Shown piece by piece: positions 1 to 8,221 of a DNA stretch of 64,000 nucleotides. This DNA is from Bradyrhizobium sp. ARR65 (GTDB lineage: Bacteria > Pseudomonadota > Alphaproteobacteria > Rhizobiales > Xanthobacteraceae): contig NZ_AWZU01000015.1 of the NCBI RefSeq assembly GCF_000472385.1, forward strand, positions 95,536 through 159,535, written 5' to 3'. Position 1 is the first letter of the stretch. Each line of letters begins with the position of its first letter. The notes beneath the pieces are model-generated. The model did no database searches and was not told where the DNA came from. It saw only the letters and a list, made by a program, of their open reading frames with translations. The position numbers and the translations under genes are program-made.

Positions 1-1
1 G

Positions 2-679
2 GACGAAATCCTGCCGCGGATTCCGATCACGGCGCGCCTGGCCGGGATGGCACTGTTGTTTTCGGCGTCCGTCGGCATTCCGCTCGGTGTGATCAGCGCG
101 GTGAAGCAGGGGTCGCGGCTCGACTACGTCTTGCGCGTGGTCAGCCTCAGCGGGCTGTCGCTGCCCTCGTTCTGGCTCGGGCTTCTGATCCTGACCGCGT
201 CGGTCGCGATGTTCGGCGACATCCCGATCTTCAACCCCAACCCCAAGACCTGGGGCGAGCTGTTTGCGACCTACTGCATCCCGGCCATGGCCGTCGGCTT
301 CCGCAGTTCGGCCCTGACCATGCGCATCACCCGTTCCTCGATGCTGGAGGTGCTGCGGCAGGACTATATCCGCACCGCGCGCGCCAAGGGCGCCTCCGAT
401 GCTTCGGTCAATTTCCATCATGCGCTGAAGAATGCGATCCTGCCTGTGATCACCGTGGTCGGCATCGAGGCGGCATTCCTGATCGGCGGACTCATCGTCA
501 CCGAAACCGTGTTCAACATTCCCGGCGTTGCGCGCTTCCTGGTCGAGGCGATCCGCTGGCGCGACTATCCGATCGTGCAGAATCTCGTGATGTTCATCGC
601 CGTCGTGGTCGTGCTGGCAAACTTCACGGTGGACATGCTCTACGCCGTGTTCGACCCGCGCATCCGCTATTCGGACTGA
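2..679 (+). CDS. Oligopeptide/dipeptide ABC transporter permease (DppB-like), 5' end outside window
   Basis: Inner-membrane permease of a peptide-type ABC importer; its reading frame is already open at base 2, so the N-terminus lies outside the window. The visible 225 residues hold several hydrophobic helices and the EAA loop that contacts the ATPases (ARAKGASD near base 390, then an ALKNAILPV stretch), followed by the last helices and the family-typical ending with DPRIRYSD. The next permease starts 12 bases after its stop, and two ATPases follow with overlapping ends, which is the standard dpp/opp order. The substrate-binding protein that would name the substrate is not in view, so peptide, nickel or other small solute cannot be decided. 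Confidence 0.93.
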   Translation, partial: DEILPRIPITARLAGMALLFSASVGIPLGVISAVKQGSRLDYVLRVVSLSGLSLPSFWLGLLILTASVAMFGDIPIFNPNPKTWGELFATYCIPAMAVGFRSSALTMRITRSSMLEVLRQDYIRTARAKGASDASVNFHHALKNAILPVITVVGIEAAFLIGGLIVTETVFNIPGVARFLVEAIRWRDYPIVQNLVMFIAVVVVLANFTVDMLYAVFDPRIRYSD

Positions 680-690
680 AGGAGTTTTGC

Positions 691-1584
691 TTGGCTGCGA
701 TCGACTTTGAAAGCGAACTCCGACGCGCCGGCGCACGCGCGACCGGGAGCTGGGGCAAGCTCGCCTTTCTGGCACGGCGCCATCTGCTCGGTGCGGTCGG
801 CCTCGCCATCATGGCGCTGTTCGTGCTGACCGCGCTGTTCGCCGATCTGATCGGCCGCTATGATCCGCTCACGGTGGACGCCGCGCATGCGCTGGCGCGC
901 CCGAGCTGGCAGCACTGGATGGGCACGGATTCCTTCGGCCGCGACGTCTGGAGCCGCATCATTCATGGCTCGCGCATCTCGCTTGCGGTCGGTCTCGGCT
1001 CGACCGCGCTCGGCGCAACTTTCGGCGTGATCATCGGGCTTGCTTCGGGTTATCTCTCGGGCTGGGTCGACCTGGTGTTCCAGCGCGTGACCGACATCTT
1101 GCAGGCGCTGCCGCTGCTGGTACTGGCGCTGGTGATGACGGCGGCGCTCGGACCTTCGCTGCCCAACGTCATTATCGCCATCGCGATCCCGCTGGTGCCG
1201 ATCGTCGCCCGCGTGATCCGCGCCAACACGCTAGCGCTGCGCGAGCAGCCCTTCGTGGAAGCTGCAAAATCGATCGGCATGAGCGAGATGCGGATTGCGC
1301 TGCGCCACGTACTGCCCAACACGCTGGCACCGCTGATCGTGCTCGCTACCGCCCAGCTCGGCTCGACGATCTTGACCGAGGCCTCGCTCTCCTTCCTCGG
1401 CCTCGGTATTCCCGAGCCGTATCCGTCCTGGGGCCGCATGCTCTCGGAATCCGCGGCCGAATATGTGCGCGTCGCGCCGTGGCTCGTGATCTTCCCGGGC
1501 ATCGCGATCAGCCTTGCCGTGTTCGGCACCAATCTGTTCGGCGATGCGCTACGCGACATTCTCGATCCGAGGCAGCGCGGCTGA
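691..1584 (+). CDS. Oligopeptide/dipeptide ABC transporter permease (DppC-like)
   Basis: Second inner-membrane permease of the importer, 297 residues, a normal length for DppC/OppC. It begins with TTG preceded by GGAG at 681-684; a cytoplasmic N-terminal tail of about 30 residues leads into the first helix. The central HWMGTDSFGRDVWSR stretch is the conserved motif of the DppC N-terminal domain, and the EAA loop (FVEAAKSIGMSE, about residue 190) is the ATPase docking site. The stop codon shares its A with the ATG of the next gene (1584), so translation is likely coupled. Confidence 0.95.
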   Translation: MAAIDFESELRRAGARATGSWGKLAFLARRHLLGAVGLAIMALFVLTALFADLIGRYDPLTVDAAHALARPSWQHWMGTDSFGRDVWSRIIHGSRISLAVGLGSTALGATFGVIIGLASGYLSGWVDLVFQRVTDILQALPLLVLALVMTAALGPSLPNVIIAIAIPLVPIVARVIRANTLALREQPFVEAAKSIGMSEMRIALRHVLPNTLAPLIVLATAQLGSTILTEASLSFLGLGIPEPYPSWGRMLSESAAEYVRVAPWLVIFPGIAISLAVFGTNLFGDALRDILDPRQRG

Positions 1585-2594
1585 TGAGCAAGGCGACGCA
1601 CGACATAGTGTTAGATGTGAAGGACCTGCAAACGGTGTTCTTCACCAATTCCGGCCTGTTCCAGGCCGTCGACCATGTCTCGTTCACCGTCCGGCGCGGT
1701 GAGACGCTGGCGATCGTCGGTGAATCCGGCTGTGGTAAGAGCGTCAGCGCATTGTCGATCATGCGACTGGTGCCCAACCCGCCCGGCCGGATCGTCGGCG
1801 GCGAAGTGCTGCTCGAAGGCACCGACCTGTTGGCGCTGGACGAGGCCGAGATGCGGGATATCAGAGGCAACCGCATCTCCATGATCTTTCAGGAGCCGAT
1901 GACCTCGCTGAACCCGGTGATGCGGATCGGCGATCAGATCACCGAGGCGGTGCGGCTGCACCGGAGCATGAAGGCCAAAGCCGCCTGGGAGCAGGCAGTC
2001 GAGATGCTGCGCCTGGTCCGCATTCCCGAACCGGCGCGGCGCGCGCAGGAATATCCGCACCAGCTCTCCGGCGGCATGCGCCAGCGCGCCATGATCGCCA
2101 TGGCGTTGGCTTGCCGCCCGGCGCTCCTGATTGCCGACGAGCCGACCACGGCGCTCGACGTCACCATTCAGGCCCAGATACTGGCGCTCATTCTCGATCT
2201 GCAGAAAGAGCTCGGCATGGGGCTGATCCTGATCACGCATGACCTCGGTGTGGTGGCGCAGACCGCGCAGCGCGTGATCGTGATGTATGCCGGCAAGAAG
2301 GTTGAGGAGGCCGATGTCGAAACCCTGTTCGCCAATCCGCGTCATCCCTATACGCGTGGCTTGATGGCTTCGATCCCGGCACTGCCGATGCCAGGGGCCA
2401 AGCCGGCGGCGCGGCTCGCGGAAATCCCCGGCACGGTGCCGTCCCTGGTGCGCTTGCCGCCGGGCTGCGCCTTTGCGCCGCGCTGTCCGCTGGCGGTCGA
2501 GCGCTGCCGCAGCGAATACCCTCCGCTGGAAAATTTCGGCGGCCACCACTGGGCGGCCTGCTGGCGCGCTGGGGAAATGGCGGTGGCATCATGA
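1584..2594 (+). CDS. Peptide ABC transporter ATP-binding protein (DppD-like)
   Basis: ATPase subunit, 336 residues from the ATG that overlaps the permease stop. An upstream in-frame start at 1479 would run deep into the permease and is rejected. Walker A is GESGCGKS (about residue 46), the signature is LSGGMRQR and Walker B is LLIADEP followed by the D-loop. The C-terminus carries the oligopeptide-type extension with Cys in CAFAPRCP and CRSEYPP, which in this family binds an iron-sulfur cluster or metal. It should pair with the next ATPase as a heterodimer. Its stop overlaps the next ATG by 4 bases. Confidence 0.95.
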   Translation: MSKATHDIVLDVKDLQTVFFTNSGLFQAVDHVSFTVRRGETLAIVGESGCGKSVSALSIMRLVPNPPGRIVGGEVLLEGTDLLALDEAEMRDIRGNRISMIFQEPMTSLNPVMRIGDQITEAVRLHRSMKAKAAWEQAVEMLRLVRIPEPARRAQEYPHQLSGGMRQRAMIAMALACRPALLIADEPTTALDVTIQAQILALILDLQKELGMGLILITHDLGVVAQTAQRVIVMYAGKKVEEADVETLFANPRHPYTRGLMASIPALPMPGAKPAARLAEIPGTVPSLVRLPPGCAFAPRCPLAVERCRSEYPPLENFGGHHWAACWRAGEMAVAS

Positions 2595-3592
2595 GCGATC
2601 AGCGCCCGCTGCTCGAGGTCTCCGACCTCATCAAACATTACCCGGTGCGCGCCGGCGTGCTGCGCCGCGCCGTCGGTACGGTGCATGCGGTCGACGGCGT
2701 CAGCTTCTCGCTAGCGCGAGGCGAGACGCTGGGACTGGTCGGCGAGTCCGGCTGCGGCAAATCGACGGTGGCGCGCAGCGTGCTGCGTCTGGTCGAGCCG
2801 ACCAGCGGCCAGATCCGCATCGACGGGACCGATATCAGCGGCCTCAGCAAGGCCGCGCTGCGCCCGTTCCGGCGCTCGATGCAGATCGTGTTCCAGGACC
2901 CGTTCGCCTCGCTCAACCCGCGCATGACCGCGGGCGACATCGTCGGCGAGCCGCTTGCCGTGCATGGCCTGGCGACAGGCAAGGAAAAACAGGAACGCGT
3001 GGCGAAACTGTTTCAGCAGGTGGGCTTAAGGCCCGACCATATGCGAAATTATCCGCACCAATTTTCCGGCGGCCAGCGCCAGCGCATCTGCATCGCGCGC
3101 GCACTTGCGCTGCAGCCGCGGCTGATCGTCTGCGACGAGCCGGTCTCCGCGCTCGACGTCTCGATCCAGGCGCAGGTGATCAACCTTTTGATCGACCTGC
3201 AGCGCGACCATGGCTTCTCGTACCTTTTTATTGCGCATGATCTCGCGGTCGTCTCGCACATCAGTCACCGCGTGGCGGTGATGTATCTTGGCCGCATCGT
3301 CGAGATCGCGGATAAGGCCGAGCTGTTCCAAAATCCCCGCCATCCCTACACCCAGGCGCTGCTGGCCTCGGTGCCGCTCGCCAATCCAAAGATGAAACGG
3401 CTGACTCCATTGGTCGATGGCGACGTGCCGAGCCCGGTCAATCCACCTTCAGGCTGCGCCTTCCACACCCACTGCCGCTACGCGATGGACCGCTGCAAGG
3501 TCGAACGGCCAGCGCTGCGGGAGGCCGCGGCCGGACATCAAGTGGCGTGTCTGCTGAATGAGGGCACGGGCCGGACGCTCGCGCTGCCGTAG
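2591..3592 (+). CDS. Peptide ABC transporter ATP-binding protein (DppF-like)
   Basis: Second ATPase, 333 residues. Walker A GESGCGKSTVARS, Q-loop in FQDPF, signature FSGGQRQR and Walker B LIVCDEPVSALD are all present. The oligopeptide/dipeptide C-terminal domain follows with Cys in CAFHTHC. The start is fixed by the ATGA overlap with the preceding gene. It is the last gene of the operon: an inverted repeat begins at its stop codon, followed by a convergent AraC-type gene. Confidence 0.95.
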   Translation: MSDQRPLLEVSDLIKHYPVRAGVLRRAVGTVHAVDGVSFSLARGETLGLVGESGCGKSTVARSVLRLVEPTSGQIRIDGTDISGLSKAALRPFRRSMQIVFQDPFASLNPRMTAGDIVGEPLAVHGLATGKEKQERVAKLFQQVGLRPDHMRNYPHQFSGGQRQRICIARALALQPRLIVCDEPVSALDVSIQAQVINLLIDLQRDHGFSYLFIAHDLAVVSHISHRVAVMYLGRIVEIADKAELFQNPRHPYTQALLASVPLANPKMKRLTPLVDGDVPSPVNPPSGCAFHTHCRYAMDRCKVERPALREAAAGHQVACLLNEGTGRTLALP

Positions 3593-3697
3593 GGTGGGCA
3601 AGACGCACTTGTCCGCTGCAGCTCGAAGAGCGAAAGCGGAAGCGTGCCCACCGCGTCGAGATCGGATGGTGGGCACGCTCCGCTTTGCCCACCCTAC
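3589..3697. repeat. Palindromic intergenic repeat, GTAGGGTGGGCA family
   Basis: A 12-base arm GTAGGGTGGGCA (3589-3600) is matched by its exact complement TGCCCACCCTAC (3686-3697). Between them are partly self-complementary segments (GTGCCCACC near 3645 against GGTGGGCAC near 3669). It sits between convergent genes and overlaps the dppF-like stop. Such elements are frequent in Bradyrhizobium; it may also serve as a bidirectional transcription end, which is inference. Confidence 0.8.
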
Positions 3698-3701
3698 CTA
3701 A

Positions 3702-4574
3702 CTAGAACTCGCCCCTCGCGGTCGGCGCGTGCCCCGCCTTCATGGCTTCCAGAGTCATCACCGGCCGGCCGCCCGCACTGTCGACGGCCTCGACGCGGCC
3801 GCTGCGATAGATCGCAAGATCCCGCGAGCCCAGGAAGATCGCGCGCGGCTTCAAGCCGTAGAAGCGGCGGATCGAATGGCTGAAATGCGTCGAATCCGGA
3901 TAGCCGATATCCTGCGCCAGATGCGCGAGATTGAGATCCTGGTTGGCGAAGTGCAGCAAATGCCGCGCCCGTTTCCAGGCCCGGAAGGAGCGGAAGGAGA
4001 TGCCGGTCTGCTCCTTGAACAGATGCAGGAAACGCGAGGTCGACAAGCCAGCTTCGCTCGCGCAGCTCGCTGCCGTGACGGGCTCGCCGGAGAACCGGAC
4101 GATTTGCGCAATCGCCCTGGCGACGCGCGGATCGATTATGCGCCGCGGCAAGGCTTCGCTGAAGCACATGCGATCGAAGGCGGCGCTCGTAATGTCCTCG
4201 CGACAGGTGCGGCTGCGCAGCTCCTCATAGGCCGCGCGAATGCGGCCGATGAAAAGCTGGCGCTCTTGGCCCAACAGCCGCGCCGTCAGTTCATTGAGGG
4301 AGCCGGGACGGACGCTTTCCGGCTCCACGGTCACGGAAATCACGGAAGGGTGGTCGCTGCTAACCGTGTGACGCACGTTCGGCATAATCGCCAGCAATTC
4401 GCCATGGGCCTCGCGGCCTTCCGCGGTCGACAACCGTAGCCCGCCCCTCATCGCAACATAGACATGGAATGCGCCCGAACAGCGCGCCCGGGGCCGACCC
4501 AAAAGGCCGGCATAGAACACGCGCTCTGGGGTGATCAGCATCAAATGACCGGATGCGCGGCCCTTCTCGTCCAT
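3702..4574 (-). CDS. AraC-family transcriptional regulator
   Basis: DNA-binding regulator, 290 residues. The N-terminal half looks like a cupin-type effector domain (AFHVYVAMRGGLRL, then HTVSSDHPSVISVTVEP). The C-terminal 100 residues hold the two AraC helix-turn-helices: ASEAGLSTSRFLHLFKEQ and AQDIGYPDSTHFSHSIRRF, the second being the conserved recognition motif. I chose the ATG at 4574 because AGGAGG lies 8 bases upstream and the protein then begins MDEKGRASGH; a longer frame to 4694 would run through a dispersed repeat. The target is unknown; the peptide transporter operon (convergent) and the GST gene upstream are the nearest candidates. Confidence 0.9.
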   Translation of the reverse strand: MDEKGRASGHLMLITPERVFYAGLLGRPRARCSGAFHVYVAMRGGLRLSTAEGREAHGELLAIMPNVRHTVSSDHPSVISVTVEPESVRPGSLNELTARLLGQERQLFIGRIRAAYEELRSRTCREDITSAAFDRMCFSEALPRRIIDPRVARAIAQIVRFSGEPVTAASCASEAGLSTSRFLHLFKEQTGISFRSFRAWKRARHLLHFANQDLNLAHLAQDIGYPDSTHFSHSIRRFYGLKPRAIFLGSRDLAIYRSGRVEAVDSAGGRPVMTLEAMKAGHAPTARGEF

Positions 4575-4673
4575 CAGCGGCTCCTCCTCGCGCGGCTCTT
4601 GCGGCCGCTGTGGTTGGCAGCAAGATAACGCAAATTCGGGCGATGTCACCGGCAGATGGATTAACCACATGAC

Positions 4674-4768
4674 GTCATTCCGGGGTGTGCGCAAGCATCG
4701 AACCCGGGATCTGGGGCTTGTGGCGCGAGATTCCGGGTCTGGCGCTGACGCGCCATCCCGGAATAACG
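4674..4768. repeat. Dispersed GTCATTCCGGGG repeat, divergent copy
   Basis: Begins GTCATTCCGGGGTG, contains AAGCATCGAACCCGGGATCT and AGATTCCGGGT, and ends with CCCGGAATAAC. It is a member of the palindromic family also found at 10589, 29093, 32892, 34125 and 46327; here the central palindrome is less perfect than at 32892. Confidence 0.7.
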
Positions 4769-4778
4769 GAGCGATACA

Positions 4779-5435
4779 TCACAGCCGCAAACGCGGCGCG
4801 ACCTTCTGCTCTACCCCGGCCCGGCGTTCGGCCTCGCGGGCTCGCTTGTAGCTATCGCGCTGCTGCAGCCGCGCCCAATAGGCCGCGACATTCGGCCCGA
4901 AATCCCCTGACAGCCCGATGCTGTCGGCGAGCCGCAGAGCATAGCCGATTACGATATCGGCGGCGGTGAAGCGGCCGGCGCACAATGTCTCCACGTTCCC
5001 GGTCACGGTCTCGACGGCACGCAGACGGCCCAGGAACCACTTGGCGTAGTCGGTCGCGACCTGCGGATTGCGCCGCTCCTCCGGCTCGAGCCGGCTGTAG
5101 CGGAGCACCAGTGTCTGCGGAAAGGTCAGCGTCGCGTCGCTGAAATACATCCAGTTCAAGAACGTCCCATAGGCCGGCTCGTCGACACCGACGATCAAGG
5201 GTGTCGGCCCATACTTGGTGCCGAGATAGTGGCAGATGCCGGAGGACTCCGTCATCTTCAGGTCGCCGTCGATCATCAGCGGAATAGTGCCGAGCGGATT
5301 GAGCGCGAGATAATCTTTCGCGAGCACCCGCGGCGGAAACGGCAGCATTTTCAGCTCATACGCAAGACCCATCTCTTCCAGCATCCAGAGCGGGCGGAAC
5401 GAGCGTGCGCCGTCGCAATGATAAAGGGTGATCAT
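4779..5435 (-). CDS. Glutathione S-transferase family protein
   Basis: Cytoplasmic GST-fold protein of 218 residues, normal length. The N-terminal thioredoxin-like domain begins ITLYHCDGARSFRPLWMLEE, with the glutathione-site pattern NPLGTIPLM and TESSGICHYL (residues about 47-70). An all-helical C-terminal domain follows (LNWMYFSDATLTFPQT). The substrate is not predictable; family members conjugate or reduce electrophiles. It stands alone, reading away from a 316-base gap that probably holds its promoter. Confidence 0.88.
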   Translation of the reverse strand: MITLYHCDGARSFRPLWMLEEMGLAYELKMLPFPPRVLAKDYLALNPLGTIPLMIDGDLKMTESSGICHYLGTKYGPTPLIVGVDEPAYGTFLNWMYFSDATLTFPQTLVLRYSRLEPEERRNPQVATDYAKWFLGRLRAVETVTGNVETLCAGRFTAADIVIGYALRLADSIGLSGDFGPNVAAYWARLQQRDSYKRAREAERRAGVEQKVAPRLRL

Positions 5436-5751
5436 TGGATCTTCCTGTTGCTTCCTCGCTATACCCGATTGCTTGTAACTCAGACCCGATTTCGATGCTT
5501 CGCATCGCCTCAGCTCAGTCTATTTCCGTGCTGCGGAATGGCCCAATGCGACCGAAGTTCTCAGCCAGTCAACGCAAGACAGGTTAGCGTAACGCCTCCC
5601 CAACCTGCCCGCCTATGGCACCATGCCAAAGGTCCTGCTGGCGCGCTGCGGCCCGGTTCGGCATGCTACGTCACAAGGCGGCGCAAGACCGCCGGTTTCG
5701 AACCCTGCCTATCAATCTTTAACAACCAAGAAAGTCTAGGGAACGCTCTCG
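5436..5751. other. Intergenic region between divergent GST and binding-protein genes
   Basis: 316 bases that must hold promoters for both divergent genes. It contains a small palindrome CGATGCTTCGCATCG near 5495, resembling the centre of the dispersed repeat. I see no clear riboswitch or RNA gene and cannot place promoters confidently. Confidence 0.5.
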
Positions 5752-6975
5752 ATGAACAACACGAAATTGCCTTTACTTGCCGCTGCAGCCGCTTTCACGC
5801 TGCTCGCCACACAAAACGCGTTCGCGCAAAAGAAATACGACACCGGCGCCACCGGCACCGAAATCAAGATCGGCAATGTCGAGGCCTATAGTGGACCGGC
5901 TTCCGCCTATGGCATCATCGGCAAGACCGAAGAAGCCTATTTCAAGATGGTCAACGACAATGGCGGCGTGAACGGGCGCAAGATCAATTTCATCTCCTAT
6001 GACGACGGCTACAGCCCGCCGAAAACCGTGGAGCAAGTGCGCAAGCTGATCGAAAGCGACGAGGTGTTCCTGGTGTTTAACGCGCTGGGCACGCCGACCC
6101 AGACCGCAGTGCAGAAATATCAGAACACCAAGAAGGTGCCTCAGCTCTTTGTGGCCACCGGCGCCAGCAAGTGGGACGATCCGAAAACCTTTCCCTGGAC
6201 CATGGGCTTCCAACCGAGCTACCGGGCCGAGGCGCGGATCTTCGCCAAATATATTCTGAAGGAGAAGCCCGATGCCAAGATCGCGGTGTTCTACCAGAAT
6301 GACGATTTCGGCAAGGACTATCTCGCGGGGCTAAAGGATGTGCTGGGCGAGAAGGCCTCGAGCCTGATCATCGCCGAAGAGAGCTATGAGACGACCGAGC
6401 CTTCGATCGATTCCCATATCGTGAAACTGAAGGGCACAGGCGCCGACGTCCTCGTCGACATCACCACGCCGAAGTTTGCGGCCCAGGCGATCAAGAAAGC
6501 GGCCGAACTGCAGTGGAAGCCGATGCATCTCTTGACCGACGTTTCCATCTCCATCGGCGCCGTGATGAAGCCCGCCGGATTGGAGGCGTCGGAAGGCGTG
6601 TTGTCGGCAGGTTATCTGAAGGATGCGTCCGACCCGCAATGGAAGGACGATGAAGGCATGAAGAAGTTCATGGCCTTTACCGAGAAATACATGCCGGGTG
6701 CCAATCTCGCCGATCTCAATCTGGCCTACGGCTATGCCGCGGCGCAAACCATGGTGCAGGTGTTAAAGCAGTGCGGCGACGAGCTGACGCGCGAGAACGT
6801 GATGAAGCAGGCTGCGAGCCTGAAGGACTTCGCGCCTGAGACCCTGATCCCCGGCATCAAAATCAACACCAGCCCGACCGACTTTGCACCGATCGAGCAA
6901 CTCAAGATGATGCGCTTCACCAACGGCAAGTGGGACCTGTTCGGCGACGTCATCAGCGCCGAGACGGGACGGTAG
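5752..6975 (+). CDS. ABC transporter substrate-binding protein, branched-chain amino acid/LivK type
   Basis: Periplasmic binding protein of 407 residues (Peripla_BP_6 family). A clear Sec signal peptide spans residues 1-25 with cleavage after QNAFA. The mature part opens with the family pattern GTEIKIGNVEAYSGPASAYG and later has the VFYQNDDFGKDY stretch of the second lobe. No permease or ATPase is adjacent, so it is an orphan that must use a transporter encoded elsewhere; such orphans are very common in Bradyrhizobium. The ligand may be an amino acid, aromatic acid or similar small molecule. The start ATG follows AGGGAA weakly. Confidence 0.92.
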   Translation: MNNTKLPLLAAAAAFTLLATQNAFAQKKYDTGATGTEIKIGNVEAYSGPASAYGIIGKTEEAYFKMVNDNGGVNGRKINFISYDDGYSPPKTVEQVRKLIESDEVFLVFNALGTPTQTAVQKYQNTKKVPQLFVATGASKWDDPKTFPWTMGFQPSYRAEARIFAKYILKEKPDAKIAVFYQNDDFGKDYLAGLKDVLGEKASSLIIAEESYETTEPSIDSHIVKLKGTGADVLVDITTPKFAAQAIKKAAELQWKPMHLLTDVSISIGAVMKPAGLEASEGVLSAGYLKDASDPQWKDDEGMKKFMAFTEKYMPGANLADLNLAYGYAAAQTMVQVLKQCGDELTRENVMKQAASLKDFAPETLIPGIKINTSPTDFAPIEQLKMMRFTNGKWDLFGDVISAETGR

Positions 6976-7080
6976 GCTGGCTATGGCCCCACCTCGCCCC
7001 GCTTGCAGCAGGGGTTATCGCATATGCGGATGACGCTGCAGGTTCGATGTGCGTTATCTGGTCGGTTGGTCCACAAACTC

Positions 7081-7164
7081 GTCATGCCCGGCCTTGTGCT
7101 GGGCATCCACGTCCTGGTTTTCGCGTGAAAAAGACGTGGGTGGCCGGACCAAGCCCGGCCATGA
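7081..7164. repeat. Dispersed repeat, GTCATGCCCGGC family
   Basis: Inverted ends GTCATGCCCGGCC (7081) and GGCCGGGCTT complement AAGCCCGGCCATGAC (7150-7164), with an inner palindrome CACGTC...GACGTG around a TTTTCGCGTGAAAA loop. It is a different family from the GTCATTCC elements and lies in the 295-base gap between convergent genes. The rest of that gap (6976-7270) shows nothing recognisable. Confidence 0.7.
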
Positions 7165-7270
7165 CGATGCGGAAAACGTCATCGCAAAAATCGGACGGCG
7201 CCATATGCGATAGCCCTGTCGCTAGCGGGGCGAGGGAGAAGCAGCCGGACAACACCAAATGTTTGCTGAA

Positions 7271-8035
7271 CTACCCCGGCAGGAACATCGCAAACGGTTC
7301 TTCCGTCGTGCGCCGAAGATGCTGGCGGTAGAGCGGGTAGTTCGCGTCGTTTGACGAAATCCGCCCCACAGTCGGGCTTGCGACATTCTTGATTGGCAGG
7401 AAGGCAATCGGCGCGGCGATCGGCGTCAGCAGCGAACCGCGTCCGGCCAGCAACGTCGTGATGATGCCATACATCTCGCCGGAGATGGTCGGCCGCGATA
7501 CCGTGATCAGGCGGTGCTGCCCGTTGCGGTTGGTGACGAGATAGATGAAGCCGGACTGGTTCGGCACCGCCACCTCGCCCCATTGGGTATAGGCCGCATC
7601 CTGCCTTTCGCCTTCACGAAAGATCAGCGACGTCGCCTTTGAGTCCCAGGCGATCTCGGTGCGATAGGCATAGATCGCATCCTTGTCGCCAAAGGAGGGG
7701 CGAAGGGTGATGTAGGTGCCCTCAAGCCAGGCCACGGCCCGGCGCGAATAGGCGCCAAGGCTATCGGGCGCGATATCGCCGTTGACGAGCGGCGCGACGG
7801 CCGCGCCATCCGGCACCTTGCGCAAGGCGACACCGAGCGCCTGCTCCAGCCGCACCGTCGTTGCCAGCGTGAATGGACGCCGCCCGCCCAGCGCTTTCTC
7901 CAGCGTCGACAGGCTGAGCTTCGCCTGCTCGGCCAGCGCCTGCCGCGACATGCGCCGCCGCGCGATCTCCTCGCGAATGAGTTCTGCGATCTGCCGGCTC
8001 TGCTCGGCGGAAAGCTGGTTGTCCGGCTCCGACAT
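7271..8035 (-). CDS. XRE-type helix-turn-helix protein with unknown C-terminal domain
   Basis: Protein of 254 residues. Residues about 15-70 form a Cro/C1-type helix-turn-helix (RRRMSRQALAEQAKLSLSTLEKALGG). The remaining 180 residues (TLRPSFGDKDAIYAYRTEI, then GEVAVPNQSGFIYLVTN) contain no domain I recognise but have the look of an effector-sensing region. I start at the second of two adjacent ATGs (8035) because AGGGG is 5 bases upstream of it. The gene is divergent from the sortase target gene at 8222, so it is the most obvious candidate regulator of that locus; this is inference from position only. Confidence 0.8.
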   Translation of the reverse strand: MSEPDNQLSAEQSRQIAELIREEIARRRMSRQALAEQAKLSLSTLEKALGGRRPFTLATTVRLEQALGVALRKVPDGAAVAPLVNGDIAPDSLGAYSRRAVAWLEGTYITLRPSFGDKDAIYAYRTEIAWDSKATSLIFREGERQDAAYTQWGEVAVPNQSGFIYLVTNRNGQHRLITVSRPTISGEMYGIITTLLAGRGSLLTPIAAPIAFLPIKNVASPTVGRISSNDANYPLYRQHLRRTTEEPFAMFLPG

Positions 8036-8221
8036 CATAACCCCTGTCCGATTCCTTGCATTCTAGCAGACGCACAATTCGGCACAAAACCGGACAAGAC
8101 CGCCTCCGAGGCGGCGCGACCGGACGGGCGGCGGCCGAACATTGCCGATCATTCTGCTCGCGCCAAGGCAAGCCATTCCGCAGAAATCCCGACCGGAAGA
8201 GCAATTTCGGGAGCAATCCAG